Below are positions 56,014-64,000 of a stretch of 64,000 bases of DNA, piece after piece; the stretch's first letter is position 1; each line of letters opens with the position of its first letter. Where the stretch lies: contig OX424563.1 in the NCBI GenBank assembly GCA_949152475.1, positions 26,199,001 through 26,263,000 on the forward strand, written 5' to 3'. The stretch is from Terebella lapidaria (taxonomy: Eukaryota > Annelida > Polychaeta > Terebellida > Terebellidae). A program made the translations under genes and the position numbers. The notes beneath the pieces were generated by a model that did not search any database, was not told where the DNA came from, and saw nothing but the letters and a program-made list of their open reading frames with translations.

Positions 56014-57290
56014 TGTAAAGATTGGGTCCCTGGGGGGTAGGCATTTTACTGTGATTTGGCCAAACTTTCGTGGGAGGGCAGCTATGTCTACACTCGGGAA
56101 GGGATTTTGATTAGGGAAGTTTCTTTTTTACTCACTGTTAGCAATCTTCACCAGAGTCAGTTCAGATTATCTTGATTTTCACGCATTTTAGTTCGTTTAT
56201 GTTTTGCCGGCTGCCAGCCGTATCCCATGTGGTTTTATTGCATTCGCTAGGGGGCGCGACGGTCAATTTGTTTACCTTTTGGCCGGCCGCTTCGAGAGTG
56301 ATTTTAATGCCTGGGAGGCGCAATTATCTCAACCTATACATTTATTTACGGGGCAGGGTGTGGGAATTCATTGGGGAAACATAATTTAGGGGATGTTAGG
56401 GCATAATTCTCTAGTTATTTAGATTTTACCGTGAGCATATCTAGCGTGGATGAACCGGAAATGGAGGGGCTATTAACGCCCAGCACTCTGGGAATTCTGG
56501 CCTCAATCTGAGCCAGAATCCGGCTTGCTTGACCCCTGAACCTGATCTGGGTCACCGTGACCTGGTTCTGGAGCCAGTCTATTTAAGCAGCGCTCCCAGG
56601 GGAGATTTTCAGTCTGCAGCCCCGCAGGGCAAGGAGCAACATCTAGAGACAGGAACCTATCAGGAGCAACTTTTAGCCAGGAGCTACACCAAGCCTGACC
56701 AAGGAGCTACACTTAAAAGCTACAGGAGCTACACTGATATCAGCTTGCCAGGAGCTACACAGTTAGGATCAAGGTATATCTTATGCTGGAGCCACAATCA
56801 TTTTAGGCTGCAGACCTAAACAGTTAGGCTGCATACCACCAATATTTTAGGCCAGGTTAGGCTGGATGCAATTTGACATATATTATTTAGCCAGTTTTAG
56901 GCCTGGTGGAGCCATGTTTTATGAATTACATTTAGGCTGAATTAGGATATCATATCAGTTAGACAGGGGGAAATTTACAATTTTATTCATTTCGGGTTTT
57001 GGATGTTTGTCCTGTGAAAACAGCCACGTATTTACAATTTTATTCATTTCGGGTTTTGGATGTTTGTCCTGTGAAAACAGCCACATACATATTTTATCTG
57101 ATTTACTCTGGGTTTGGATTGTTTAGCCCGTGAAAACAATCACATGTACATTGCCCGTTGTGCATATCATTTTACCATTTTGTACCTGTTCATGTTGAAT
57201 AAACCCTGGTAGCGTATTCAGTGTCCGAGTTTTCTCTCTCATGTGCAAAATTTGAAGGAAGCAGGAATACTCGCTCGCTTATCCGTGACA
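56014..57290 (+). repeat. 3' LTR (1277 bp)
   Basis: Same length as the 5' LTR and essentially identical to it. It ends in CCGTGACA and is followed by gtaactt. It repeats the TATA-like, 57-bp-duplication and AATAAA features of the 5' copy. Confidence 0.95.
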
Positions 57291-57954
57291 GTAACTTCCC
57301 ATTCATTGCTGGTCTGTGAACACATTACTGTTTTAATGTCACGTCCGTCCCTGGCCTATGAAGCTAACGCATTTGCACAAATTTTCGTGCTACAGGCCAT
57401 AATGTAATATGGGTATAGAGGGTCCCCTTGTGAACCCCCTCCCCTGCCCCGCCTCTTCAAAAGAAAAATTCCGCTGTCTGATGTTCACTGCACGTTCTGC
57501 AACAACATCAATAAAACTGCAAAAAGATGGCTCAAAATCTAAATATTCCCAGAATCTCACCCACACTGTCACTGCCACAATTTAGAGTCTGTGAAAAATA
57601 CTCCTACTGCTTGCTATTTTAATCATGTGGTAGCAGAAACCCACAAGACACATGTTATGGGTTCCTAGTGGCAGCAAAAAGACCCATCTAATCAGTCAAC
57701 GGCTGTCACACTTTTTGAAAGGTTTTTCCTGACAAAAAAAATTGCCCAAGGACCGAAATAATTTTGCACGTTTGTCAATTTTCAATCCCTCATTATCCTG
57801 TTGGGCTGGTACAAGTTTACATTCAATAATATTCAGGATGAAAGTGGATTAATAGCGTAGGATTTTACTTACATGTACGTGAAGAACTCGATCAAGCTTT
57901 CATGTTTTCAACTACACGTGCAAAGCAGACGACATTATAGTTGTGAAAAAACTC
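57291..57954. other. Intergenic DNA right of the gypsy insertion
   Basis: Continues the pre-insertion locus: another tgtcacgtccgtccc motif appears at about 57338, matching those left of the element at 46069 and 46087. No gene-like frame is visible. Confidence 0.5.
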
Positions 57955-58145
57955 GCTAGGTGGAGCCGACGTGGATGGGGTCTCCCATATGGGGCCCGTG
58001 TGGGTCCCATACAGGTAAATTTATATGCGGATTCTGAGGGGCTGCCCAGATGGGACCCAGATGGGTAATGGATGGGGAACCGGGCCCCACCTGCCCCGGC
58101 TCTTCCCCACATGGGTCCCATCTGGTAGTGCTATCTGGGATCGGA
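57955..58145. repeat. Dispersed gggacccatatggg-type repeat, copy 2 (inverted)
   Basis: Ends in cccacatgggtcccatctgg and gctatctgggat. Its reverse complement matches the start of the block at 43851 (atcccagatagca, agatgggacccacatgggg). The interior again holds cccatatgggg and gatgggacccagatggg palindromes. Confidence 0.7.
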
Positions 58146-58171
58146 CGGTCTTAATTTTTCACCAATGCTCA

Positions 58172-58392
58172 CTTCTGGCAATGACTGCAGAACTTTGCAT
58201 AGACGTCCATATATTACCAAGGAAGAACCCTATGGATGTTTGCGTCATATGGTCAAACGATCCTTGACCTAGAGCTCTGAAATAAATTTGCAGAGTCATC
58301 CTTGAGGCTTCCAGAAACGGTGTGTCGTATGGCGAAACGGATGTTGTTTTCGGATTCGCCCCGGCCCCTTGACAAACATGTCTTAGGGTTAC
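58172..58392. repeat. Diverged solitary relative of the 3.9-kb array module
   Basis: Collinear with unit positions of about 580-800: gcagaactttgcat, ggaagaaccctat, ggtcaaacgatccttgacctagag, gagtcatccttgaggcttcc, gaaacggtgtgtcgtatggcgaaacgg, tttcggattcg and gacaaacatgtcttaggg all have close counterparts in the same order. I estimate 70-75 percent identity by eye. It shows that part of the array unit derives from a dispersed family. Confidence 0.8.
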
Positions 58393-58757
58393 TAGGGATG
58401 ATCTCTGTTCTTGGTCTGTTTCTTTTCTGCTGAGTTGGCTTTGTTTCTGCTTTCGGCAAAATAATTACCGAAGAATCAAGAAAATGTCCATGTAGAATTG
58501 TATTGTATTTTTTTCTAATTTATTTATTCAATGACATTAATGAAGCACGATGTTGTTTTCGGATTCGCCACCTCGGATAAACATGTCTTAGAGGTAGGCC
58601 TACTAGGGATGATCTCTGTTTTGATCTGTTTCTTTTCTGTTGAGTTGGCTTTGTTTCTGCTTTCGGCAAAATAACTACCGAAGAATAAAGAATATGTCCA
58701 TGTAGAATTGTATTGTATTTTGTTTTATTCATTTATTAAATGACATTAATGAAGCGC
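58341..58757. repeat. Tandem duplication, ~209-bp period, two copies
   Basis: The segment from atgttgttttcggattcgcc at 58341 to aatgacattaatgaagc is repeated from 58550 with a 209-bp shift, about 90 percent identical. The first copy overlaps the right end of the array-related sequence, so the duplication arose from that element and its flank. Confidence 0.85.
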
Positions 58758-59055
58758 GATTTCCCGAACATGGATCAAAGCGCTGTTCAATTTACACAAT
58801 GATTTATATGACTAGAATATGAAGGGTTCGGCGACCCCACGATAAAGAGGTATGCCCCATTACTGGAGTGTCGCCCAATGTCTTATAAACCTGTCCGCAC
58901 GTTCACGCCATAACCGTGGTGTCACTACTAGGTAGCCACCACGTCAAAACGCTACAAATATAATATAAAATTTTTTAAAAATGAACATTTTGAAAATAAA
59001 AACGCACCTTAGAATGTAAAACTTCTCACGTAGCATGTGAGAAATGTCTATTGGA

Positions 59056-59430
59056 TTAGTTAAAATGTAAACTGAAAAGATGGGTTTTTAGCTCTCTGGA
59101 TAGAGTCTGTAGGTGGAAAGTGGTTTCATAGGCGAGGAGCAGCGACTGTAAATGACTGGTCTCCAACGCCTTTTGATGACAAAGGTTGGTGACTTCTTGT
59201 TTGCCGCGTAACCTGGTGTCTCTTCGATGTGACGTGGAGCCAGGAGACTGGTGAGGTAGAGTGATGCTAGGCCATGCAGACATTTGAAGGTCAGAAGTGT
59301 CACCTAGCTTGTACTGAATGCGTGAGGCGACAGGCAGCCAATACCATGGCCAATACAACTGCTTCAGGACAGGTGTACGATTTTGGACTCTGGTGACGAG
59401 GCGTGCTTCGCGGTTCTGAATCCTCTGGAG
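59056..59430 (-). pseudogene. LINE (CR1/L2/Jockey-like) reverse transcriptase C-terminal remnant
   Basis: Minus-strand translation in mixed frames gives LQRIQNREARLVTRVQNRTPVLKQ-like text (from about 59430), then WLPVASRIQYKL, LLTFKCLHGLASLYLTSLL, a VAAPRL-(stop)-NHFPP segment and LKTHLFSL. These are the conserved C-terminal phrases of animal non-LTR reverse transcriptases just after the polymerase core. At least two frameshifts and one stop (the Trp of AAPRLWN is TGA) break it. No 5' portion is visible; 5' truncation is usual for LINEs. Confidence 0.85.
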
Positions 59431-59666
59431 TCTGTAAAATAGTAAAACGTGGAGTCTGTAAAATTGTAAAATATGGTCATCAGGAGTTTAAATGCATATA
59501 TGAATCCGAAAATAAACCAGGAATAAAATGTAATCTACCTATTTGAATTGTTTAGTTAGTATGTCCAACAAACATTCCCCTTAAGACTTACCATACATGT
59601 ATGACGTGGCAGTAAACGTACATGGGTGAGGTATATGTGGTCACGACAACGAGCTACTATAAAGTG

Positions 59667-60220
59667 AAGTTCATCCATCAGTGAAACACGCTTTTTGGCC
59701 GTAGTTTTGTTTTAGATGATCGGATCAACTTGAAATTTTGTGTTTCTAAATTGGGTATCATGCCGTAATTTTTCACAAAATTTCAGAATTCTATCTCAAA
59801 AATTGAAAAGTTGGCAATCTAACCCAATGTTAAATTTCAGTCGGAAATGTGATCAAGTGAATTTCAACAAATTCAATGCTTTTATCGTGTTTATGCCCAT
59901 ACAGAATGCACCTATCGTGTTGATTTAGAGTCGGAGACATAGGCGGTTTATATTGAGTAAATATGTATATTCTGAAGCAATATATAACTCGTACATGGAA
60001 AAAAAAATTTTTTTTTTGTGCAGACTTTGAAATTCCATGTTGGGACTGAAATTTAACATTGGGTTTGATTGCCAACTTTCTCAATTTTTGAAATAGAACT
60101 CTAAAATTTGATGAAAAATTACGGCATGATGCCCAATTAATACACACAAAAATTCAAGTTGATCCGATTCTTTATAGCAAAACTACGGCCAAAAAGCGTG
60201 TTTCACTGATGGATGAACTT
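59667..60220. mobile_element. Fold-back/MITE element with ~185-bp inverted arms
   Basis: The left arm (59667 to about 59850, aagttcatccatcagtgaaa, acgctttttggccgtagtttt) matches the reverse complement of the right arm (about 60037-60220), with a spacer of about 190 bp that is unlike either arm. Weaker similarity (ctacta words) extends slightly beyond both ends. I could not define a target duplication. The overlapping frames on both strands are arm artefacts. Confidence 0.82.
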
Positions 60221-60229
60221 GAGTTTAGT

Positions 60230-61600
60230 AGGTTATTTTCACATTGTATCTTCTCCAATCAATGCGAAAACTAACGTCAATATCCGCGCCAACAAAAATG
60301 TTGATGTAGGCAAAACATATTCGCTGAAAGACAAATACATTTTACAAACAGAGAGTAGCAGTATTTTTTCTATCAGTTTTGAACGTCATACTCAGAATTA
60401 TAGTTTATACATATTGATCTCAAAACAACCGAATCCAACAACCATACCCTTTCACATTGAAATGCTACTGAATGCTGATAGGTTCCAGGTATAGCCTATT
60501 GACAATTCAGAGAAATAGATCGTTGTTTTTTCATTGACAAAACATTTATTGACATTCCATAAATTTTCATAACATAATCACTCCATGCGGAAATGTAAGA
60601 ACACAATAAACTATTTTAACACAGAAAAGATATCCGAGATATTCGAACAAAACGTCCTAACTTCTCCGGAAATAACCTGGCACCTGACAGGAGAACACTA
60701 TACATTTTTGTATTGCAATGAAAAAATATGAATTGGAGACCAACGGCTGCACATTCAATCAATATTTTTAGAGTAAATTAACTGCGATTATTCTACCAAT
60801 AAACACCGAGATAAAGGTATTGTTTGAACTACATTTATGATCAATATATGATATTATGTATATATGCAGTGGTAAACATACATCAGTTGAACGTTGTTAT
60901 GTAAGAAAATTAACGAAATGCCAGAAAAAAATTATATTATATTGCATCAAAGTGAACTGGTGAAAGATTCCTATCATCGACCATTAAATCATATATTTTT
61001 TACCTCTGATATACGTTTACCTCTGATAAACAGAGTGTCGCAAAATGATAATGATTGTAGGTGGTTTGTAAGTCAACCTCTCAACAACATCGTTGAAACA
61101 AATGGTTTTGTTGGGATGTATAACAAAATGATGTTATTGCGAAATAAATGCCATCTATGTAGCATCCAATATGAGCAGCATCATCGACACGCATCAAATC
61201 TGTCAAGAAAACTGTATAGCCAGGTGCTAAATCACCATTAAAATGAGTAGGATTGTTAAATCTTTATCTATCTTTCCCAGGCGCAATTACTAAATCTGAA
61301 AATTAATGACATGAACCAGGAATCAATGGTTAAACATAAAATTATTGTTTAAAGCTGGAAACAATAATTAAGATCTGGACAGGTTGCAGTAAATATTACT
61401 GGTACTGTATGTATTGTATATAGCACACTCAGTATATATTGCTTCCACCAGAAATTATCTAATGAATCTAAAAAAAAAAAATTCAAACGATCCACTGCTT
61501 TCGATAATTATTACCTGATTATCAATTATTTTTGGGCACCCTGTAAAATGCTGCCTTATACATGTACACAGATATTGCAGAGGGAATGTTTCAGCTATTC
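60230..61600. other. AT-rich intergenic DNA upstream of the galactosyltransferase gene
   Basis: Contains a 115-codon plus-strand frame (60894-61241) with no recognisable domain, which I do not call a gene. No clear promoter motif for the gene at 61630 is visible. Confidence 0.5.
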
Positions 61601-61629
61601 GGTTAATATTGACTTGTCAGAGAATAAAG

Positions 61630-62760
61630 ATGTGTTCTCAAAGAATCAACATAGAACGAAACAACACAGACCCCAGATATGCATTCGTGATCCTGTTGGT
61701 TCTGTTATTTTGCTTTCCAGTTTACCTACTGAACAACAGATCTTCTATGATAAATTTATCGTCACAAATACTGGAAACCACAAAAGATGAGACACACATC
61801 AAATCGGACATACACGTCAAATCAGAGCTACTGCAAACTGAACAAGATGCATATTCATGGATAAATTTTACAATTGAGAATCCGCAAGTATGTGACCAGC
61901 AAAGTGAGGCAAGATACTTGCTGTACATTTTGTCCGCGCCTGACGGGGTGAACAGACGAGACGTTATACGCCGCACATGGGGACACTCGCAGTTCCTCGC
62001 CTTCTACGGCTTTGTTCATATCTTCATCATTGGCGACAAAGGAGACAGCACATTAGATTCATCGTTAAGGCAGGAAAATGAGGCATTCAATGACGTAGTT
62101 CTAACCAACATCCAAGATTCCTACTGGAATCTGTCACTGAAGGGAATAGCAGCTTTGAAATGGGCATCTACATATTGTACACAGGCCAAGTTCGTGTTGA
62201 AGACGGATGATGATGTGTTTGTCAACATTCCTGCTCTGCATGAAGTTCTAACGCGATACGAGAATAGATCGCGTGTCGTCTTGGGTCATGTCCACGTGAA
62301 TGGTACTCAAATCCTGCGCAAAAGACAACACAAATGCATGATCAATGACAGCATCTTCCCAGGCATGAGGCGATATCCACGATACTCGTCAGGCATTCTC
62401 TATGGCTTCTCAGGTGATATCGTTCGAGAACTTTACTTTGCTGCATCAAGGGTTTATATGTTTAGGATGGAAGATGTGTTCATGACTGGTTTGCTCGCTG
62501 CTTCGCTTGATGGTATTTCTATTATCAGTTTACAACGAGATTTCGGACAGAGGCATATCGCGTTTCAGTCATTGTGGCAGTACTGCAATATTGCCGTACT
62601 TTGTGGTGGGCCCGGGAACTGCTTGAAGGCTTGGCTGGAATTCCGAGCTAGGTCGAAGGAGAAAAGCACCTGTTCAGTCCAGGAAAACATTCAAGAGTAT
62701 AGGGATCACAGACTGTCACCAGATTGGATGCGTTTGCTTACAGTAAAAAGTCAAGGTTGA
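61630..62760 (+). CDS. Beta-1,3-galactosyltransferase-like protein (GT31 family)
   Basis: A 376-residue single-exon type II membrane glycosyltransferase. A short basic cytoplasmic tail is followed by a signal-anchor at about residues 17-34 (YAFVILLVLLFCFPVYLL), a stem and the GT31 catalytic domain. Motifs: RRDVIRRTWG (R114-G118), FVLKTDDDVFVN with the metal-binding DDD at 193-195, YPRYSSGILYGFSGDIV, and EDVFMTG at 281. Several N-glycosylation sequons (NFT, NLS, NRS, NGT, NDS) are present. The family adds galactose or GlcNAc in beta-1,3 linkage to Golgi glycans. The exact acceptor cannot be inferred. The ATG at 61630 (A at -3) is the first in frame. Single-exon structure is normal for B3GALT genes. 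Length fits the family. Confidence 0.92.
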   Translation: MCSQRINIERNNTDPRYAFVILLVLLFCFPVYLLNNRSSMINLSSQILETTKDETHIKSDIHVKSELLQTEQDAYSWINFTIENPQVCDQQSEARYLLYILSAPDGVNRRDVIRRTWGHSQFLAFYGFVHIFIIGDKGDSTLDSSLRQENEAFNDVVLTNIQDSYWNLSLKGIAALKWASTYCTQAKFVLKTDDDVFVNIPALHEVLTRYENRSRVVLGHVHVNGTQILRKRQHKCMINDSIFPGMRRYPRYSSGILYGFSGDIVRELYFAASRVYMFRMEDVFMTGLLAASLDGISIISLQRDFGQRHIAFQSLWQYCNIAVLCGGPGNCLKAWLEFRARSKEKSTCSVQENIQEYRDHRLSPDWMRLLTVKSQG

Positions 62761-63098
62761 TTAATGTTGAATCATGTGCGCTGTTTTTATTGTTGACCAA
62801 TTATTTTCACATATGCTGCTTTAAGTTGATGCACGAACGAATGTGATCATTCAGGCCACATACTATGAATCAGTTAAATCAGTCATTGTTTATCTCATTT
62901 TATGAAATATACTCAAACAATTTCGAACCAGAACTGTTGTGAGTTTTTTCAAAGCGAACACACACTTTTGAGCACCTTGTACACTACAACATACATGTAT
63001 ATGTGGCCTAAAATATGCATCATTACTTGATGAAATCTTCAGGCCAAGATGAGGGGGTTGATGATGATGATGATGATATGTTGACGATGACATGACGA

Positions 63099-63104
63099 AA
63101 TAAA
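63099..63104 (+). promoter_or_regulatory. Candidate polyadenylation signal of the GT31 gene
   Basis: AATAAA 339 bases after the stop codon, just after a short (GAT)n microsatellite at about 63060-63077. Confidence 0.4.
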
Positions 63105-63164
63105 AAGAATTGCCCTTTCAGATATCAGTGTCGCACGCTGCCGGAGTCACTTTTGGAAAGGACA

Positions 63165-63620
63165 TTTTCTATTCCACGCCATGAAGTTGATGACAACATT
63201 ACAAAATTGTGGGTCAGAAATGACACTGTGACCTAAGTTTGGGTCAAAACTGACTTTTGACCTACTTTTTCGGCCAAACTTTGTTGTGGCCCAATTACAA
63301 TGCTAAAGAGGAAGTGAAGTATTTCTTGCCTGTAATATGGCTCATGGAGCAAAAACGGAGCTCAACGATCATCAAGATGATGACATAACAAAATAGACAT
63401 TCTTTGGTTAAAAAAAAAGGCTGTATGACCTAATGTTGGGTCAAAACTGAGCTTTCGCCTCCTCTCTCGTCAGAGGTGACGCCAGCATAATGAGTCAAAG
63501 ACAATTAAAATAATTTCAGCAATTGTACATTTCCTGAATGGGTTGTGGTCCAATTAAAATACTACCATAGAAACTATATTATCACAGAGCATTTGTCGTT
63601 GAGCAGAAAGGAGCTCATTT
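63165..63620. repeat. Diverged direct repeat, two copies
   Basis: Phrases recur in the same order: gatgacaacattacaaaa / gatgacataacaaaa; gtgacctaagtttgggtcaaaact / atgacctaatgttgggtcaaaact; gttgtggcccaattacaat / gttgtggtccaattaaaat; ggagcaaaaacggagctca / gagcagaaaggagctca. The offset is about 200-250 bp. It appears to be a dispersed repeat in tandem. Confidence 0.6.
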
Positions 63621-63622
63621 TT

Positions 63623-64000
63623 AGGTTACCGGACCTTTGGTCCGATAACCTATTGCCGTGGCGTTGCGTCCGTCGTCCGTCCGTCCACATTTTTATCATT
63701 AAAGTTTACAGGCGAATATTTCTGAAATTTTGCACAAAAATACCTAAAAATATTTCCAGGAAGTTTTTTTAGTTTTTTTATTTTCGCATTTTTTTCAAAA
63801 TGGCGGCCGTTTTCGTCGAAAAATGGCCAATTTTGGACTTTGATGGTCGTTTTCTCAAAATCTGTTCAGTAACTTTTTTTTTTTATTGATGCATGACACT
63901 CCTCCTATATACCCCTGTGACATGTATAAATTTCGTTGCCCTTGAATACCTAGAAGTGGGCCATTTTGGGCCCAAACTCGGCCCAAATGGGACTTTCCCA
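63623..64000. repeat. Dispersed repeat with a terminal hairpin, cut by the window edge
   Basis: Starts with a hairpin: aggttaccggacc (63623-63635), loop ttt, ggtccgataacct (63639-63651), one mismatch in 13. It continues with gttgcgtccgtcgtccgtcc, T-rich tracts and ttttcgtcgaaaaatggcc. The hairpin followed by a (gtcc)n stretch looks like the end of a repeat family. Identity would need a library search. Confidence 0.5.

Larger units (their letters stand above)
46198..57290 (+). mobile_element. Complete Ty3/gypsy LTR retrotransposon with gag, pol and a third ORF
   Basis: An 11,093-bp element: two 1277-bp LTRs, a tRNA-Leu-type primer-binding site, gag, pol (protease, reverse transcriptase, RNase H, integrase in Ty3/gypsy order), an extra ORF and a polypurine tract. 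All three ORFs are open. The LTRs differ, as far as I can see by eye, at one base (47115-47118 aagc against aggc at the matching 3' LTR position), so the insertion is recent. Flanking tetranucleotides are gtag and gtaa, which would be a target duplication with one mismatch if the LTR runs TG...CA. No chromodomain is visible after integrase, and no envelope protein is recognisable. Confidence 0.95.

Noticed and set aside
60894-61241. 115-codon plus-strand frame upstream of the GT31 gene
   Set aside because: No domain, no clear splice link to the GT31 exon, and that protein already has a complete N-terminal anchor.
1-64000. CRISPR array, bacterial operon, tRNA or rRNA genes
   Set aside because: Gene content and splicing are animal nuclear. 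The tandem repeats lack CRISPR spacer structure, and no tRNA cloverleaf or rRNA core was recognised.

Overview
This is animal nuclear DNA, most likely from a marine invertebrate. It is AT-rich overall. It has intron-bearing metazoan genes (PRELID1, with GT-AG introns), metazoan gene families (FKBP3, a GT31 beta-1,3-galactosyltransferase) and many transposable elements of the LTR, LINE, hAT, TTAA-target and fold-back types. Frequent words such as taggcctac and acatgtac would fit an echinoderm or a related marine phylum, but the window alone cannot settle the phylum.

Layout. (1) Bases 1-27609 are a head-to-tail tandem array of seven units of about 3.9 kb, the last one truncated. Each unit contains a minisatellite of strictly 147-bp monomers (9 to 13 per unit, about 73 in total), flanked by short inverted repeats. 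The array has no coding capacity. (2) 27610-32070 is intergenic, with inverted-repeat elements and one possible terminal exon. (3) 32072-39805 holds two minus-strand genes. FKBP3 is intronless and encodes a nuclear BTHB-PPIase protein. PRELID1 has three coding exons and encodes a mitochondrial lipid-transfer protein; its second intron carries an 894-bp non-autonomous hAT element with a perfect 8-bp target duplication. (4) 39850-46190 is intergenic DNA rich in non-autonomous elements, including an 884-bp TTAA-flanked element and a 603-bp almost fully palindromic element with a 9-bp target duplication. (5) 46198-57290 is a complete, apparently young Ty3/gypsy LTR retrotransposon. (6) 57291-61600 is repeat-rich: a diverged relative of the array sequence lying outside the array, a LINE 3' fragment and a long inverted repeat. 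(7) 61630-62760 is a single-exon GT31 galactosyltransferase gene, followed by dispersed repeats to the window edge.

The most unusual object is the gypsy element. Its 1277-bp LTRs are nearly identical, its primer-binding site matches tRNA-Leu, and gag and pol are intact. Gag and pol overlap in the -1 frame, and the overlap contains a candidate slippery heptamer (CCCAAAC) 6 nt before a GC-rich stem. Where an envelope gene could sit there is a third intact ORF of about 430 codons. It encodes two C2H2-type zinc fingers, an 8-residue repeat (ERPDK core), a SUMO-interaction-like motif and a C-terminal coiled-coil-like segment. A splice-acceptor-like sequence lies directly before its second methionine. 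Pol also carries a Cys-rich linker and a hydrophobic, membrane-segment-like stretch between RNase H and integrase.
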